The translations under genes and the position numbers were made by a program. A DNA stretch of 64,000 nt from Providencia huaxiensis (GTDB lineage: Bacteria; Pseudomonadota; Gammaproteobacteria; Enterobacterales; Enterobacteriaceae), in assembly GCF_002843235.3 (NCBI RefSeq), contig NZ_CP031123.2:558001-622000 (forward strand). Direction: 5' to 3'. Every line of letters begins with the position of its first letter. The stretch's first letter is position 1. The notes beneath the pieces are model-generated. The model was not told where the DNA came from. It did not search any database and saw nothing but the letters and a program-made list of their open reading frames with translations. Below are positions 19,970 to 29,223 of this stretch, in pieces.

Positions 19970-21109
19970 TCAATCCAAACGACGGCGAGTTTTTAGCGCC
20001 GTCAGTCCAATAAATAGTATTGCAGAAGCGATTAGTAGCAGGAAATCTATCAATAAAACAATATAGATATCACCCGCAAGGAATAGCGTTTGTAGGCTGC
20101 TGACAAAGTAACGGGCAGGGATAAAATAAGTTACAGCCTGAATGATTGCAGGCATGCTATCAATTTCAAAAATAAACCCAGAGAGCATAATTGCCGGTAA
20201 GAAGGCGGCATTCAGAGCGACCATCGCTGCGTTAAATTGGTTGCGAGTAATTGTTGAAATCAATAACCCCATCCCCAGTGCGGTTGCTAAATAAAGGCTG
20301 GTAATGACAAATAATACGAATAAAGAACCACGATAAGGCACCCCTAAGATAAATGTGGTGACAAGCATGCATAACACCATCACAAAAGACCCAAGAACTT
20401 GATAAGGCAATAATTTTGAAAGCAATAATTCAGTTTTAGTAATTTGGGTTGAAAGCAATGCTTCCATCGTGCCACGTTCCCATTCTCTTGCGATAACTAA
20501 AGAGGTCAAAATGGCACCAACTACGGTAATAATGATACTAATTGCTCCTGGAATAATAAAATGCTGACTAATTGCAGCTTCATTAAACCAATAGCGCATA
20601 TTGAGCTCTATTAATGGGTCTGTTGGGTAGCCTTGATTTTCCCCTTGCTGTGCCAACCATGTTTGCCAAACACCTTGGGTATAAGCTTGCACAAAGTTAG
20701 CTGTATTTGGTTCGCTACCATCAGTAATAACCTGAATAGCTGCATGGCCTTGTTTTTGCAACAATTGAGCTGAAAAATTGACAGGAATGACGATAATGCC
20801 GCGAATTTCACCCGCTTGCATTTTGTCGATTAATAAATGGCGGTTATGACTAATAGTCGCATCGATAAATGGCGAACCCGTGAAGGTATCAACCAATTCA
20901 CGTGCTTGAGAGCTTTGTTGATCAAGTAAAATACCAACGCGTAATTTACTTGAGTCTAAATTGATGCCGTAACCAAAAATAAATAATAACATCAATGGAA
21001 TAAGTACAGCGATAAGGGCGCTGCTGGGGTCACGAGTAATTTGTTTACTTTCTTTCCAGCATAGTGCTTTAAGCCTACGCCACGAAAAATGAGAAGCGGA
21101 ATGCGTCAT
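19970..21109 (-). CDS. ybhS: ABC exporter permease YbhS
   Basis: This second ABC-2-type permease has 379 residues, against 377 in E. coli. It has the same layout as YbhR: an N-terminal helix near residues 29-48, a periplasmic domain, the coupling motif [15 protein letters not shown], and five C-terminal helices. It overlaps ybhF by 4 bases and precedes ybhR by 9, so the genes are cotranscribed and probably translationally coupled. Confidence 0.93.
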   Translation of the reverse strand: MTHSASHFSWRRLKALCWKESKQITRDPSSALIAVLIPLMLLFIFGYGINLDSSKLRVGILLDQQSSQARELVDTFTGSPFIDATISHNRHLLIDKMQAGEIRGIIVIPVNFSAQLLQKQGHAAIQVITDGSEPNTANFVQAYTQGVWQTWLAQQGENQGYPTDPLIELNMRYWFNEAAISQHFIIPGAISIIITVVGAILTSLVIAREWERGTMEALLSTQITKTELLLSKLLPYQVLGSFVMVLCMLVTTFILGVPYRGSLFVLFVITSLYLATALGMGLLISTITRNQFNAAMVALNAAFLPAIMLSGFIFEIDSMPAIIQAVTYFIPARYFVSSLQTLFLAGDIYIVLLIDFLLLIASAILFIGLTALKTRRRLD

Positions 21110-22845
21110 TTTGCCTCCTGTTGCTTATCATAATCCATAATCAAGCCAATAAATGCATCTTCCATCGATGGGTCGGGATTATCGGTAGTCGTCACTTGCT
21201 GCTTGAGCTCGTCAGGCGTGCCAGCTGCAATAATTTTTCCATGGTAAACCAGCCCTATACGGTCACAATATTCTGCCTCATCCATAAAGTGAGTCGTGAC
21301 CATTACGGTGACGCCTTTATCTACCATTCCATTGATATGTAGCCAAAATTCCCGACGAGTGAGTGGGTCAACGCCTGAGGTTGGCTCATCTAAAAATAAG
21401 ATATCAGGCTCATGCATCAATGAGCAGGCGAGGGCTAAACGTTGTTTATAACCCAGAGGGAGGGATTCAGTAACCTGATTGATAATCGGTTTGAAATTAA
21501 AAGCCTCAACCATTTCGTGGATTTTTTTGGCTTGTTGCTGATGGTGTAACCCATAAACACCTGAAAAGAATTTCAGGTTTTGTCCCACTTTCAGGTTGCC
21601 GTACAGCGAGAACTTTTGTGCCATATAGCCAAGTTGTTGCCTGACTTTGTTTGAACTCGTTTTTAAATCCATTCCAAGAACGAGTGCTTGCCCACTTGTG
21701 GGTTTCATTAACGCACACATCATTTTAAAGGTCGTTGATTTCCCTGCACCATTTGGCCCCAATAAACCAAAAATTTCCCCGCGTTTCACTTGGAAATTTA
21801 CGCGATCAGTTGCGGCAAATTGGCCAAATTTTTTGGTTAAATTACGCGCTTCTATGACGGTTTCTTCAGGAGCAGGTGGAATTTGCGGCACGATAGCGGC
21901 TAATTCCGAACGATGAGATGGGCCTCCACCTAATAAGTCAATAAATGCATCTTCGAAACGAGGCTGCGCTTCAATGAGTTTCCCATCTGCCATATTTAAT
22001 GCGGTTAATAAATTCGTTTGGGATGCATTCGGCTTCAAAATTAAGCGAATATAGCGGCCTTGGATCACGCCATCGGTAGTTTCTGGTAATACGAGTGCAT
22101 TTTGCAATACTGTGCGTTTTTGTGTGGCAGGTACATCGAGTAAAAAGGAACGTCCCGCCATTTTTTCAGTCAATAATTCAGGTTTGCCTGCATAAAGCTG
22201 TTTGCCTTTATTTAATAGCAGTACATTTTTACACTGTTGTGCTTCATCTAAATAGGAAGTACTCCAAAGGATCAGCATTCCATCATCAGCAAGGGTATGA
22301 ACCATTTGCCATAGTTCCCGCCGAGCGATGGGGTCAACGCCAACACCGGGTTCGTCGAGTAAAAGAACCTTGGGTTTTCCTAGTAATGTACAGGCTAACC
22401 CGAGTTTTTGCTTCATTCCGCCCGATAATTTACCCGCCAGCCTACTGGTAAAAGGAGCTAAGCTAGTGAAAGAAAGCAGCTGCTGATAGGTTTTTTGCCG
22501 CTCTTCGCCGAGTACGCCACGCAAATCTGCGTACAAATTTAAATTTTCCTGTACGGTCAGGTCTTCATATAAACCAAATTTTTGGGGCATATAGCCTAGG
22601 TCTGCTCGCATAGCAATGCTGTCGTCGATGGGGTCGAGCCCCATCACGCTAATTTTCCCAGCATCTGGTTTTAATAGCCCTGCAATCATGCGCATTAAGG
22701 TTGTTTTTCCAGCACCATCAGGGCCGACAAGGCCAGTTACAGAGCCCCCATGAATATCGATTGTTAAGCTTTCAACGGCAGGTGCACCTAAGCCAGCAAA
22801 AGTTTTCTCGACGTTGGATAGGCGAATACTGTAATCATCACTCAT
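21106..22845 (-). CDS. ybhF: ABC exporter ATPase YbhF (two nucleotide-binding domains)
   Basis: The 579-residue protein contains two ABC ATPase domains in tandem. The first has Walker A GPDGAGKT near residue 42 and [10 protein letters not shown]. The second has Walker A GPNGAGKS near residue 362, and its signature reads LPLGYKQRL instead of LSGG. Each domain has an LLLDEP/LFLDEP Walker B. It energises the YbhRS permeases. The length agrees with E. coli (578). The degenerate second signature suggests unequal ATP sites. Confidence 0.94.
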   Translation of the reverse strand: MSDDYSIRLSNVEKTFAGLGAPAVESLTIDIHGGSVTGLVGPDGAGKTTLMRMIAGLLKPDAGKISVMGLDPIDDSIAMRADLGYMPQKFGLYEDLTVQENLNLYADLRGVLGEERQKTYQQLLSFTSLAPFTSRLAGKLSGGMKQKLGLACTLLGKPKVLLLDEPGVGVDPIARRELWQMVHTLADDGMLILWSTSYLDEAQQCKNVLLLNKGKQLYAGKPELLTEKMAGRSFLLDVPATQKRTVLQNALVLPETTDGVIQGRYIRLILKPNASQTNLLTALNMADGKLIEAQPRFEDAFIDLLGGGPSHRSELAAIVPQIPPAPEETVIEARNLTKKFGQFAATDRVNFQVKRGEIFGLLGPNGAGKSTTFKMMCALMKPTSGQALVLGMDLKTSSNKVRQQLGYMAQKFSLYGNLKVGQNLKFFSGVYGLHHQQQAKKIHEMVEAFNFKPIINQVTESLPLGYKQRLALACSLMHEPDILFLDEPTSGVDPLTRREFWLHINGMVDKGVTVMVTTHFMDEAEYCDRIGLVYHGKIIAAGTPDELKQQVTTTDNPDPSMEDAFIGLIMDYDKQQEAK

Positions 22846-22854
22846 AGCAAACTC

Positions 22855-23850
22855 TTACTGTTTATTATCAGCAAACTGAATAGTCACAGGCATTCCTTGG
22901 CGTAAAGCATCGTCAGCATCATTGACAACGATACGCAGTCGATAGACTAAATCGGTTCTTAAATCAGGGGTTTGTACGCTTTTAGGCGTAAACTCAGCGG
23001 TAGGGGAAACAAACCCGATGGAACCATGATAAGGCTGATTCGGGCGGCTATCGGTATACAGCAAGACCTCTCTACCAGGGATGGCATCTCCGAGGTGTGG
23101 TTCGCTAACATAGGCTCGAACCCAAACGGGGTTTGTTAATGTGACGCTAAATACGGTATTACCTGCACTGATGATTGTGCCCGGTTCTATTGCTCGGGTT
23201 AAAATAGTCCCAGATGAAGGTGCAGTTAAAATGGTGTCTTTCAAGTCGAGTTCAGCTTGGGCAACAGCCGCTTCAGCTTGTAACCATTCACCTCGTGCAG
23301 CGGCTATTTCTTCTTGGCGAAAGCCACTTTGGTATTGATTCAGCTTGTCTTGTGCTGCTTGAAGAGCGGCAAATGCTTGGTTTCGGTTGTTTTTCGCGTT
23401 GTCTAAATCATTAGCTGAAATAACGCGAGATGCTGCAAGCCCTTGCTGACGTTTATAAAAGTTATCGGCATATTGCCAAGCTGCTTGTTTTTGAGCCAAC
23501 TCCGCTTCAACTTGTGCGATTTCTTGGGTGCGGTAACCACTTTCTTTCAAAGCGAGTTGGGCTTTGGCGCTGTCGCGCACCCCTTTGGCTTTATTTAACG
23601 CGTTAATGTAGGGAGCGTCATCCAGTTGACCAAGCTGCTGGCCTGCAATAATTTTTGCGCCTTCATCAACGCTTAGGGATGCAAGCTTGCCCGGGACACG
23701 AAAACTGAGATTTACTGTGCGGACATCAACATTGCCGTAGAGTGTTAATATCTTGTTTTGCTGTGATTGATAGTAGTAATAACCGCCAATTGCAGCGCCG
23801 ATTAATATGAGAATAATGAAAACAACAACAGAACGGTTTTTATTGCTCAT
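22855..23850 (-). CDS. ybhG: HlyD-family periplasmic adaptor YbhG
   Basis: This 331-residue membrane fusion protein (E. coli 332) has an N-terminal transmembrane anchor at residues 7-27 and a split lipoyl/barrel-sandwich domain. Between the lipoyl halves lies a long Ala/Gln-rich coiled-coil hairpin (about 80-210), followed by a beta-barrel part ([19 protein letters not shown]). It links the YbhFSR ABC transporter to the outer membrane, presumably through TolC. It is 9 bases upstream of ybhF and is the first gene of the transport operon. Confidence 0.93.
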   Translation of the reverse strand: MSNKNRSVVVFIILILIGAAIGGYYYYQSQQNKILTLYGNVDVRTVNLSFRVPGKLASLSVDEGAKIIAGQQLGQLDDAPYINALNKAKGVRDSAKAQLALKESGYRTQEIAQVEAELAQKQAAWQYADNFYKRQQGLAASRVISANDLDNAKNNRNQAFAALQAAQDKLNQYQSGFRQEEIAAARGEWLQAEAAVAQAELDLKDTILTAPSSGTILTRAIEPGTIISAGNTVFSVTLTNPVWVRAYVSEPHLGDAIPGREVLLYTDSRPNQPYHGSIGFVSPTAEFTPKSVQTPDLRTDLVYRLRIVVNDADDALRQGMPVTIQFADNKQ

Positions 23851-23883
23851 AGCTAACCTTACTTAAAGAATCCACGATATGAA

Positions 23884-23895
23884 AACAAATTTGTT
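23884..23895. promoter_or_regulatory. 12-base palindrome upstream of ybhG
   Basis: AACAAATTTGTT is a perfect palindrome 34 bases before the ybhG start, in the 152-base gap after cecR. It could be an operator for CecR or another dimeric regulator. No similarity to a known site is claimed. Confidence 0.3.
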
Positions 23896-24002
23896 GTTAG
23901 AGGCCGCTGTTTTTAGTGGGAAAATGTGGCATAAATTACAATAAAATCATCAGCCTCTAGTTATTATCAATGTGAATAAATCACTTTAATATTTTTATCA
24001 TA

Positions 24003-24695
24003 TCACTTTTCATATTGTTTGCGATGGCGTAAGCCTGCTAATAATATATTTGTATGCTCAATAAGAACTTGATTAATAATTTTAAATTCATTTTCATTAA
24101 TATGCTTCCAACCGGTTTGACGTAATAACGTCTCTCTAGCAATACGAAATGACAGCGTTTCGCCAAGGATAGCGTGAGTGTGAATTAGCGTTGTTAAATG
24201 ATTGGGATCAGCACCAATGTAAATGGCAATTAAACGGTTTAGACGCGAATGTATTGGGCCTAAAGCCTGTTCGTGGATGATTGTATAGGCTTCGGTTGGG
24301 TTGAGTTGTTCACGTGCTAATATGCGAGAAAAACTTAAATTTTTCTTTTCCAACTGAAAGTGATTATAGGCAATGACTGTTTTTTGTAGTAAACCAAGCG
24401 CATCATCAGTGACTTGAACTGATAAAGGTTGACTTAGAAAGTTGTCAATTTCTTGAAATACATCATGGAAATCGTCCCGGATTGTTTTTGTGATAAGCTG
24501 AGCAACAGCTAAGTAAAGTCCTTCTTTTGAGCCAAAATAATAAGAAATTGCGGCAATGTTTTGCCCTGATGCCTGTGCGATTTTGCGTGTGGTAGCGCCA
24601 TCAAGCCCTTGTTCTCCATATACATCAGCAGCAGTGAGAAGCAATTGCATTTTCGCATTTTCTCCTCGCAATGTTGACGATGAATTTGTATTCAT
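24003..24695 (-). CDS. cecR: TetR-family transcriptional regulator CecR
   Basis: The 230-residue regulator is encoded just before ybhGFSR. The N-terminal helix-turn-helix reads TTRKIAQASGQNIAAISYYFGSKEGLY in outline (about residues 36-62), as in E. coli CecR (YbiH), which controls the ybhGFSR operon and rhlE. The ATG at 24695 is preferred because AAGGA lies 6 bases upstream. A second ATG 6 bases earlier sits against the ribosome site. It is divergent from rhlE, and 152 bases separate it from ybhG, more than in a tight operon. Confidence 0.9.
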   Translation of the reverse strand: MNTNSSSTLRGENAKMQLLLTAADVYGEQGLDGATTRKIAQASGQNIAAISYYFGSKEGLYLAVAQLITKTIRDDFHDVFQEIDNFLSQPLSVQVTDDALGLLQKTVIAYNHFQLEKKNLSFSRILAREQLNPTEAYTIIHEQALGPIHSRLNRLIAIYIGADPNHLTTLIHTHAILGETLSFRIARETLLRQTGWKHINENEFKIINQVLIEHTNILLAGLRHRKQYEK

Positions 24696-24779
24696 AACCA
24701 TTCCTTTAAAAATTCAGAATTAAATAATATCTAATTAGCTCTTGGTGGCTTTTCATTTTTATAAAAATCAAAAAACGAC

Positions 24780-24822
24780 ATCTCATAGTACCATGTAAGT
24801 ATATATACTATACGGGTGAGAT
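24780..24822. promoter_or_regulatory. Imperfect palindrome in the cecR-rhlE divergent promoter region
   Basis: ATCTCATAGTA at 24780-24790 is mirrored by TACTAT (24806-24811) and TGAGAT (24817-24822) around a GTATATATAC core. The position between divergent cecR and rhlE fits a TetR-type operator for CecR. The rest of the 291-base gap shows no coding potential. Confidence 0.4.
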
Positions 24823-24986
24823 TTTATATTAATTTATTAACCAAACTAAATTAATATATTTATCATCTGTAAATAATGTTAGAATTTTACACAGTGTCGC
24901 ACGGCAGTTTGCGCTTTTTCTTCTGACTCACTTCCCCCATAACTGCCACATTCAATTTGAAGCGGTGAAGCCCGGAGTAATTTAAT

Positions 24987-26324
24987 TTGACTACTTTTTC
25001 AGACCTCGCGTTAAACGAGGAAATTTTGCTTGCCATCAATGAATTAGGTTATGAAAGCCCTACGCCTATTCAACAACAAGCTATCCCAGCCGTGCTTGCA
25101 GGAAATGACCTTTTAGCTAGCGCCCAAACAGGTACAGGTAAAACAGCTGGTTTTACATTGCCAATTTTACAAAAGCTTATTACAACTCCTCGAGCAGGGA
25201 AGGATCGCAAGCCTATTCGTGCGTTAATTTTGACGCCAACAAGGGAGCTTGCAGCACAAGTAGCTGAAAATGTAAAAGAATATAGCCGTCATTTACGTAT
25301 TCGTTCTTTTGTGGTTTTTGGTGGGGTAAGCATTAACCCACAAATGATGAAGTTACGTGGCGGTGTTGATGTCTTAATTGCAACTCCGGGGCGCTTATTA
25401 GATTTAGCGCACCAAAATGCGGTAGATCTTTCTCAAGTCGAAGTTTTCGTACTTGATGAAGCTGACCGTATGTTAGATATGGGGTTCATTCATGATATTC
25501 GTAGGGTGATTAATAAGTTACCTAAAAAGCGCCAAAACTTATTATTCTCAGCAACGTTTTCTGACGAAATCAAACAACTGGCGAATAAATTACTCAATAG
25601 TCCAGTGACTATTGAAGTTGCTCCACGAAACTCAGCTTCGGAGCAAATCACCCAGTATGTGCATCTGGTTGATAAAAAAAGAAAAGCAGAGCTACTTTCG
25701 TTTATGATTGGCCGTGAAAATTGGCAACAAGTCCTCGTCTTTACACGTACAAAACATGGCGCAAACCGTCTTGCTGAGCATTTAAATAAAGATGGCGTTA
25801 AAGCTGCGGCTATTCATGGCAACAAGAGCCAAGGAGCGCGTACACGTGCATTAGCTGACTTTAAATCTGGAGATATTCGTGTTTTAGTAGCAACGGATAT
25901 CGCAGCTCGTGGTCTTGATATTGAGCAGCTTCCTTATGTGGTGAATTTTGAGCTACCTAATGTTGCAGAAGATTATGTTCACCGTATTGGCCGTACAGGC
26001 CGTGCAGAATCAACTGGGATGGCTGTTTCCTTAGTCTGTATTGATGAGGCTAAGTTACTAAAAGATATCGAGAAATTATTGAAAAAATCGATTCCATTGA
26101 TGGCGATTGAAGGCTATGAGCCCGACCCATCCATCAAAGCGGAGCCTATTCAAAAAACACCACAACGGAATGAACGTCGTTCAGGCGGTTCAGGTGATAG
26201 GAATCAAAGTAAAGCACCACGTCGTAGCAATGCACCATCGTCAAAGCCGAGTTCAGGAAAGGGGGCGGGTTCCCCATGGAAAAACGCACAGAAAAAAGTC
26301 AAACAAGGGCGTAGTGATAGTTAA
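24987..26324 (+). CDS. rhlE: DEAD-box RNA helicase RhlE
   Basis: RhlE is an ATP-dependent RNA helicase involved in large-ribosome-subunit maturation. The 445-residue protein has the Q motif ([13 protein letters not shown]), motif [13 protein letters not shown] near residue 156, SAT, and the C-terminal [10 protein letters not shown] basic, low-complexity tail (390-445) rich in Arg/Ser/Lys follows. The start is TTG, with GGAG at 24974-24977; this gives the expected RhlE N-terminus and no ATG or GTG fits. It is divergent from cecR, as in E. coli. Confidence 0.94.
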   Translation: MTTFSDLALNEEILLAINELGYESPTPIQQQAIPAVLAGNDLLASAQTGTGKTAGFTLPILQKLITTPRAGKDRKPIRALILTPTRELAAQVAENVKEYSRHLRIRSFVVFGGVSINPQMMKLRGGVDVLIATPGRLLDLAHQNAVDLSQVEVFVLDEADRMLDMGFIHDIRRVINKLPKKRQNLLFSATFSDEIKQLANKLLNSPVTIEVAPRNSASEQITQYVHLVDKKRKAELLSFMIGRENWQQVLVFTRTKHGANRLAEHLNKDGVKAAAIHGNKSQGARTRALADFKSGDIRVLVATDIAARGLDIEQLPYVVNFELPNVAEDYVHRIGRTGRAESTGMAVSLVCIDEAKLLKDIEKLLKKSIPLMAIEGYEPDPSIKAEPIQKTPQRNERRSGGSGDRNQSKAPRRSNAPSSKPSSGKGAGSPWKNAQKKVKQGRSDS

Positions 26325-26492
26325 CCTCCCGTAATCTTGTAGCTCTTTTTAATGTTAATAGCATTGACTAGAGCTATTTGAAAAAACATTTCAAGCCAGT
26401 CTCTGGCCACTCCTGTCTTAGAATTTTTCCTGCTTATCAATTAAATAAACGGTATGATAAGCAGGAATTATTACGTTTTTTGTGAGTCACTT

Positions 26493-27434
26493 ATGCGCGT
26501 TTTATTAGCTCCTATGGAAGGGGTTTTAGATCCTCTAGTTCGTTGTTTATTAAGTGAAGTTAATGACTATGACCTGTGCATAACAGAGTTTGTTCGTGTG
26601 GTTGATACCCTTTTACCCGCAAAAACATTTTACCGTTTATGCCCTGAGCTAAAGCATGAAAGTCGAACCCTTTCAGGGACACTTGTCCGTGTACAGCTGT
26701 TAGGGCAGCATCCTCAGTGGTTAGCAGAAAATGCAAACCGAGCGGTCGAGTTAGGATCTTGGGGGGTTGATTTAAATTGCGGGTGTCCATCAAAAACAGT
26801 CAATGGCCATGGCGGTGGTGCGACATTATTGAAACAACCTGATTTAATTTATCGAGCTGCTAAATCAATGCGAGAAGCGGTTCCAAAAGAATTACCTATT
26901 TCGGTTAAAGTCCGTTTAGGGTGGGATAGCTCTGAATTTGCTTATGAAATTGCAGATGCGGTTCAACAGGCAGGGGCAACAGAACTCACTGTTCACGGTA
27001 GAACGAAAGAAGACGGTTATAAAGCAGAGAGTATTAATTGGTCTGCTATTGGAGAGATCCGCCGTAAATTATCGATCCCAGTGATTGCTAATGGTGAAAT
27101 TTGGGATTATGCGAGCGCACAGCGCTGCCTTGAAATCACAGGTTGTGATGCCGTGATGATTGGTCGTGGAGCACTAAACACCCCAAACCTTAGCCGGGTG
27201 GTCAAATTTAATGAATCTAAAATGCCTTGGGAGCAGGTTGGCAGGTTGTTATTAAAGTATACGGAGCTTGAAAAACAAGGAGATACAGGCCATTACCATG
27301 CTGCTCGAATCAAGCAGTGGCTAGGTTATTTACGTAAAGAATACCATCAGGCAGATGAACTGTTTTCTCAGGTTAGATCGTTAAAAAATGCCCAACAGAT
27401 TGCGCAAGTGATAACTGAAATTGTGAGTAATTAG
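26493..27434 (+). CDS. dusC: tRNA-dihydrouridine(16) synthase
   Basis: DusC is an FMN-dependent reductase that makes dihydrouridine at position 16 of tRNA. The 313 residues compare with 315 in E. coli. [14 protein letters not shown] at the N-terminus and the catalytic-cysteine motif [10 protein letters not shown] are present. [19 protein letters not shown] and MIGRGAL mark the FMN-binding TIM barrel. The ATG at 26493 is selected because the protein then begins at the conserved barrel strand. Confidence 0.93.
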   Translation: MRVLLAPMEGVLDPLVRCLLSEVNDYDLCITEFVRVVDTLLPAKTFYRLCPELKHESRTLSGTLVRVQLLGQHPQWLAENANRAVELGSWGVDLNCGCPSKTVNGHGGGATLLKQPDLIYRAAKSMREAVPKELPISVKVRLGWDSSEFAYEIADAVQQAGATELTVHGRTKEDGYKAESINWSAIGEIRRKLSIPVIANGEIWDYASAQRCLEITGCDAVMIGRGALNTPNLSRVVKFNESKMPWEQVGRLLLKYTELEKQGDTGHYHAARIKQWLGYLRKEYHQADELFSQVRSLKNAQQIAQVITEIVSN

Positions 27435-27595
27435 TTATGAATAATGTTAATTAGCAAAATTTTATAGTTGCGAAATTAACTCATAGGGTCTTTACTTAAT
27501 TGGTAGGAGAGCGATTTAATTTATTTAAAGCTCATACTGTTGTCTGAGAATATTTTGATGTATGTCGTGAAATTACCTAGTCTGGGAGGCGTAAG

Positions 27596-27844
27596 ATGGG
27601 TGTAATAGCTTGGATTATTTTTGGTCTAATTGCTGGTGTTTTAGCTAAGTGGCTGATGCCGGGTACTTACCACATGGGGTTCATTATGACCACCGTGTTG
27701 GGGATTGTTGGTGCTGTTGTGGGTGGTTACATCAGCACTTTCTTTGGTAAAGGAAAAGTTGATGGCTTCAACTTTGGTAGCTTTGTTGTCGCGGTTATCG
27801 GAGCGATAGTCGTGCTGTTCTTAGCTGGGATATTTGCCAAATAG
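27596..27844 (+). CDS. GlsB/YeaQ/YmgE-family small membrane protein
   Basis: The 82-residue hydrophobic protein has three predicted helices (residues 3-20, 27-48, 60-80) and Gly-rich segments typical of the transglycosylase-associated (GlsB/YeaQ/YmgE) family. These are stress-induced inner-membrane proteins of unclear function. ATG has GGGAGG 8 bases upstream. It stands alone, followed by a hairpin shared with sseA. Confidence 0.88.
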   Translation: MGVIAWIIFGLIAGVLAKWLMPGTYHMGFIMTTVLGIVGAVVGGYISTFFGKGKVDGFNFGSFVVAVIGAIVVLFLAGIFAK

Positions 27845-27875
27845 CTATTTTCTCTACTTGATAAATCTTTATTCT

Positions 27876-27904
27876 ATAAGCCACTTGAATATTAAGTGGC
27901 TTAT
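27876..27904. terminator. Bidirectional terminator between the GlsB-type gene and sseA
   Basis: An 11-base-pair stem ATAAGCCACTT / AAGTGGCTTAT with a 7-base loop lies between the convergent genes. Short T-rich flanks occur on both sides. Confidence 0.75.
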
Positions 27905-27925
27905 ATTCTTATGGCGGTGGGGAGG

Positions 27926-28765
27926 CTACGACTCAATTGGCAGGCCGTTATCTTGCCCCCATTGGGCCCATGAACCATCATACAAACGTACGTTTTGGTT
28001 ACCTAATAATGTTAATGCCATTAATACCACCGCAGCGGTCATTCCTGAACCACAGGTCGTCACAGAAGGTGCATGGATATCCACACCTTGTTTAGTAAAG
28101 ATAGCTTTAAGTTGCTCTGGTGATTTGAATTCACCCTTTTCAACGAGAAGATCCCATGGGACGTTTTTGCTCCCAGGAATATGACCCATACGCAAGCCTG
28201 GACGAGGTTCCGGCGCTTGGGCAAGAAAGCGTGGCTCTGCACGAGCATCAATAATTTGAATTTTGCCTTGATTCACAATATCAAGCATTTGCTCTCGATT
28301 CAGTGCATTACTGTCTTTGCGTGTTGCATGGAACTGTTTCGCAGCTGGTGGAGTGACTTCCCCGGACTGAACATCAAACCCAGCAGTTTTCCAAGCATCG
28401 ATACCACCAGCTAAAATTTTAACGTTTTTGCAGCCCATTGTAGTAAAAGTCCACCATGCTCTTGGGGATGAAAATAAATTATTCTGCGAATAAATAATAA
28501 CTTGGGTGTCATTGCCAATGCCCATGGCACTAACGGCTTGGCTAAAAATATCGGCACTTGGCAGCATATGGGGTAAATCACAGCTTTTGTCTGCAATTTC
28601 GTCTTGATGAAAGAACTGAGCGTTAGGAATGTGTTCTTCTAAATATTGCTGGCGGCAATCATAAGGTGCAGTCGGTGGTGGAGAGGATGCATCGAGTACA
28701 ACGATGTTGTCATCAAATAGATGTGAATTTAACCATTGTGGGGTGACGAAATAATCGTTGTACAT
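27926..28765 (-). CDS. sseA: 3-mercaptopyruvate sulfurtransferase
   Basis: SseA transfers sulfur from 3-mercaptopyruvate to thiol acceptors or cyanide. The 279 residues (E. coli 281) form two rhodanese domains. The active-site loop CGSGMTA near residue 237 matches the CGSGVTA loop of mercaptopyruvate sulfurtransferases rather than thiosulfate rhodaneses. VLDASSPPP and IDARAEPRF begin the two domains. GGAGATAG precedes the ATG. A small membrane-protein gene lies 38 bases upstream on the same strand. Confidence 0.93.
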   Translation of the reverse strand: MYNDYFVTPQWLNSHLFDDNIVVLDASSPPPTAPYDCRQQYLEEHIPNAQFFHQDEIADKSCDLPHMLPSADIFSQAVSAMGIGNDTQVIIYSQNNLFSSPRAWWTFTTMGCKNVKILAGGIDAWKTAGFDVQSGEVTPPAAKQFHATRKDSNALNREQMLDIVNQGKIQIIDARAEPRFLAQAPEPRPGLRMGHIPGSKNVPWDLLVEKGEFKSPEQLKAIFTKQGVDIHAPSVTTCGSGMTAAVVLMALTLLGNQNVRLYDGSWAQWGQDNGLPIES

Positions 28766-28803
28766 AAGCTATCTCCATCCTGGGCTGATAAATTATTTTA
28801 AAA

Positions 28804-28965
28804 TTATTGAATTTGATTGGGTGCTGGCAGTGCTGAAGGGGATTGTGGCTGCCCTTGTTCAAGGGGAGTTGTTGAACGTGTATAAATGTTCATACCCGCT
28901 AAAACAATACCGCCAACAGAACCAAAAGCACATAATGCGCAAAGTGCGATAACAACCTTTTTCAT
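28804..28965 (-). CDS. Small single-span membrane protein of unknown function (53 residues)
   Basis: This short frame begins MKKVVIALCALCAFGSVGG and continues to a Pro/Gln/Ser-rich tail ending NQIQ. The start looks like either a signal sequence or one transmembrane helix with basic N-terminal residues. An AGGC-type ribosome site precedes the ATG. It ends 38 bases before sseA, so the two may share a transcript. I do not recognise the family. The amino-acid pattern (basic start, hydrophobic core, polar tail) supports a real gene. Confidence 0.65.
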   Translation of the reverse strand: MKKVVIALCALCAFGSVGGIVLAGMNIYTRSTTPLEQGQPQSPSALPAPNQIQ

Positions 28966-29105
28966 TTTTTATAGCCTGCCTAGTGATAAAAATTCAAAAT
29001 AGTATAAGAACTCAGAGTATAACCGGATGAGTGTTGCAAACAAGTTAAAAGCTATTTTTTCTGTTGCATAATGGGCGTTTTGCAAAAAGCTTCCCAATTT
29101 TTATG

Positions 29106-29127
29106 TATAATGGGTATTAATACAGTA
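29106..29127 (+). promoter_or_regulatory. dinG SOS promoter with LexA box
   Basis: TATAAT at 29106-29111 is the -10 element. It overlaps a LexA-like box at 29110-29125 (ATG, ten bases, CAG). The E. coli dinG box is likewise imperfect on the left half (TTG, ten bases, CAG). This supports damage induction of dinG. Confidence 0.7.
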
Positions 29128-29223
29128 GTTTTGCGAAGCGGTTGGCAAAAAATTTTTTTTCCTATTTCGTATTGTTGTCGGTTTCGTTATCTTTCATCTT
29201 AACTTTGGTCACCTGCATAATTT

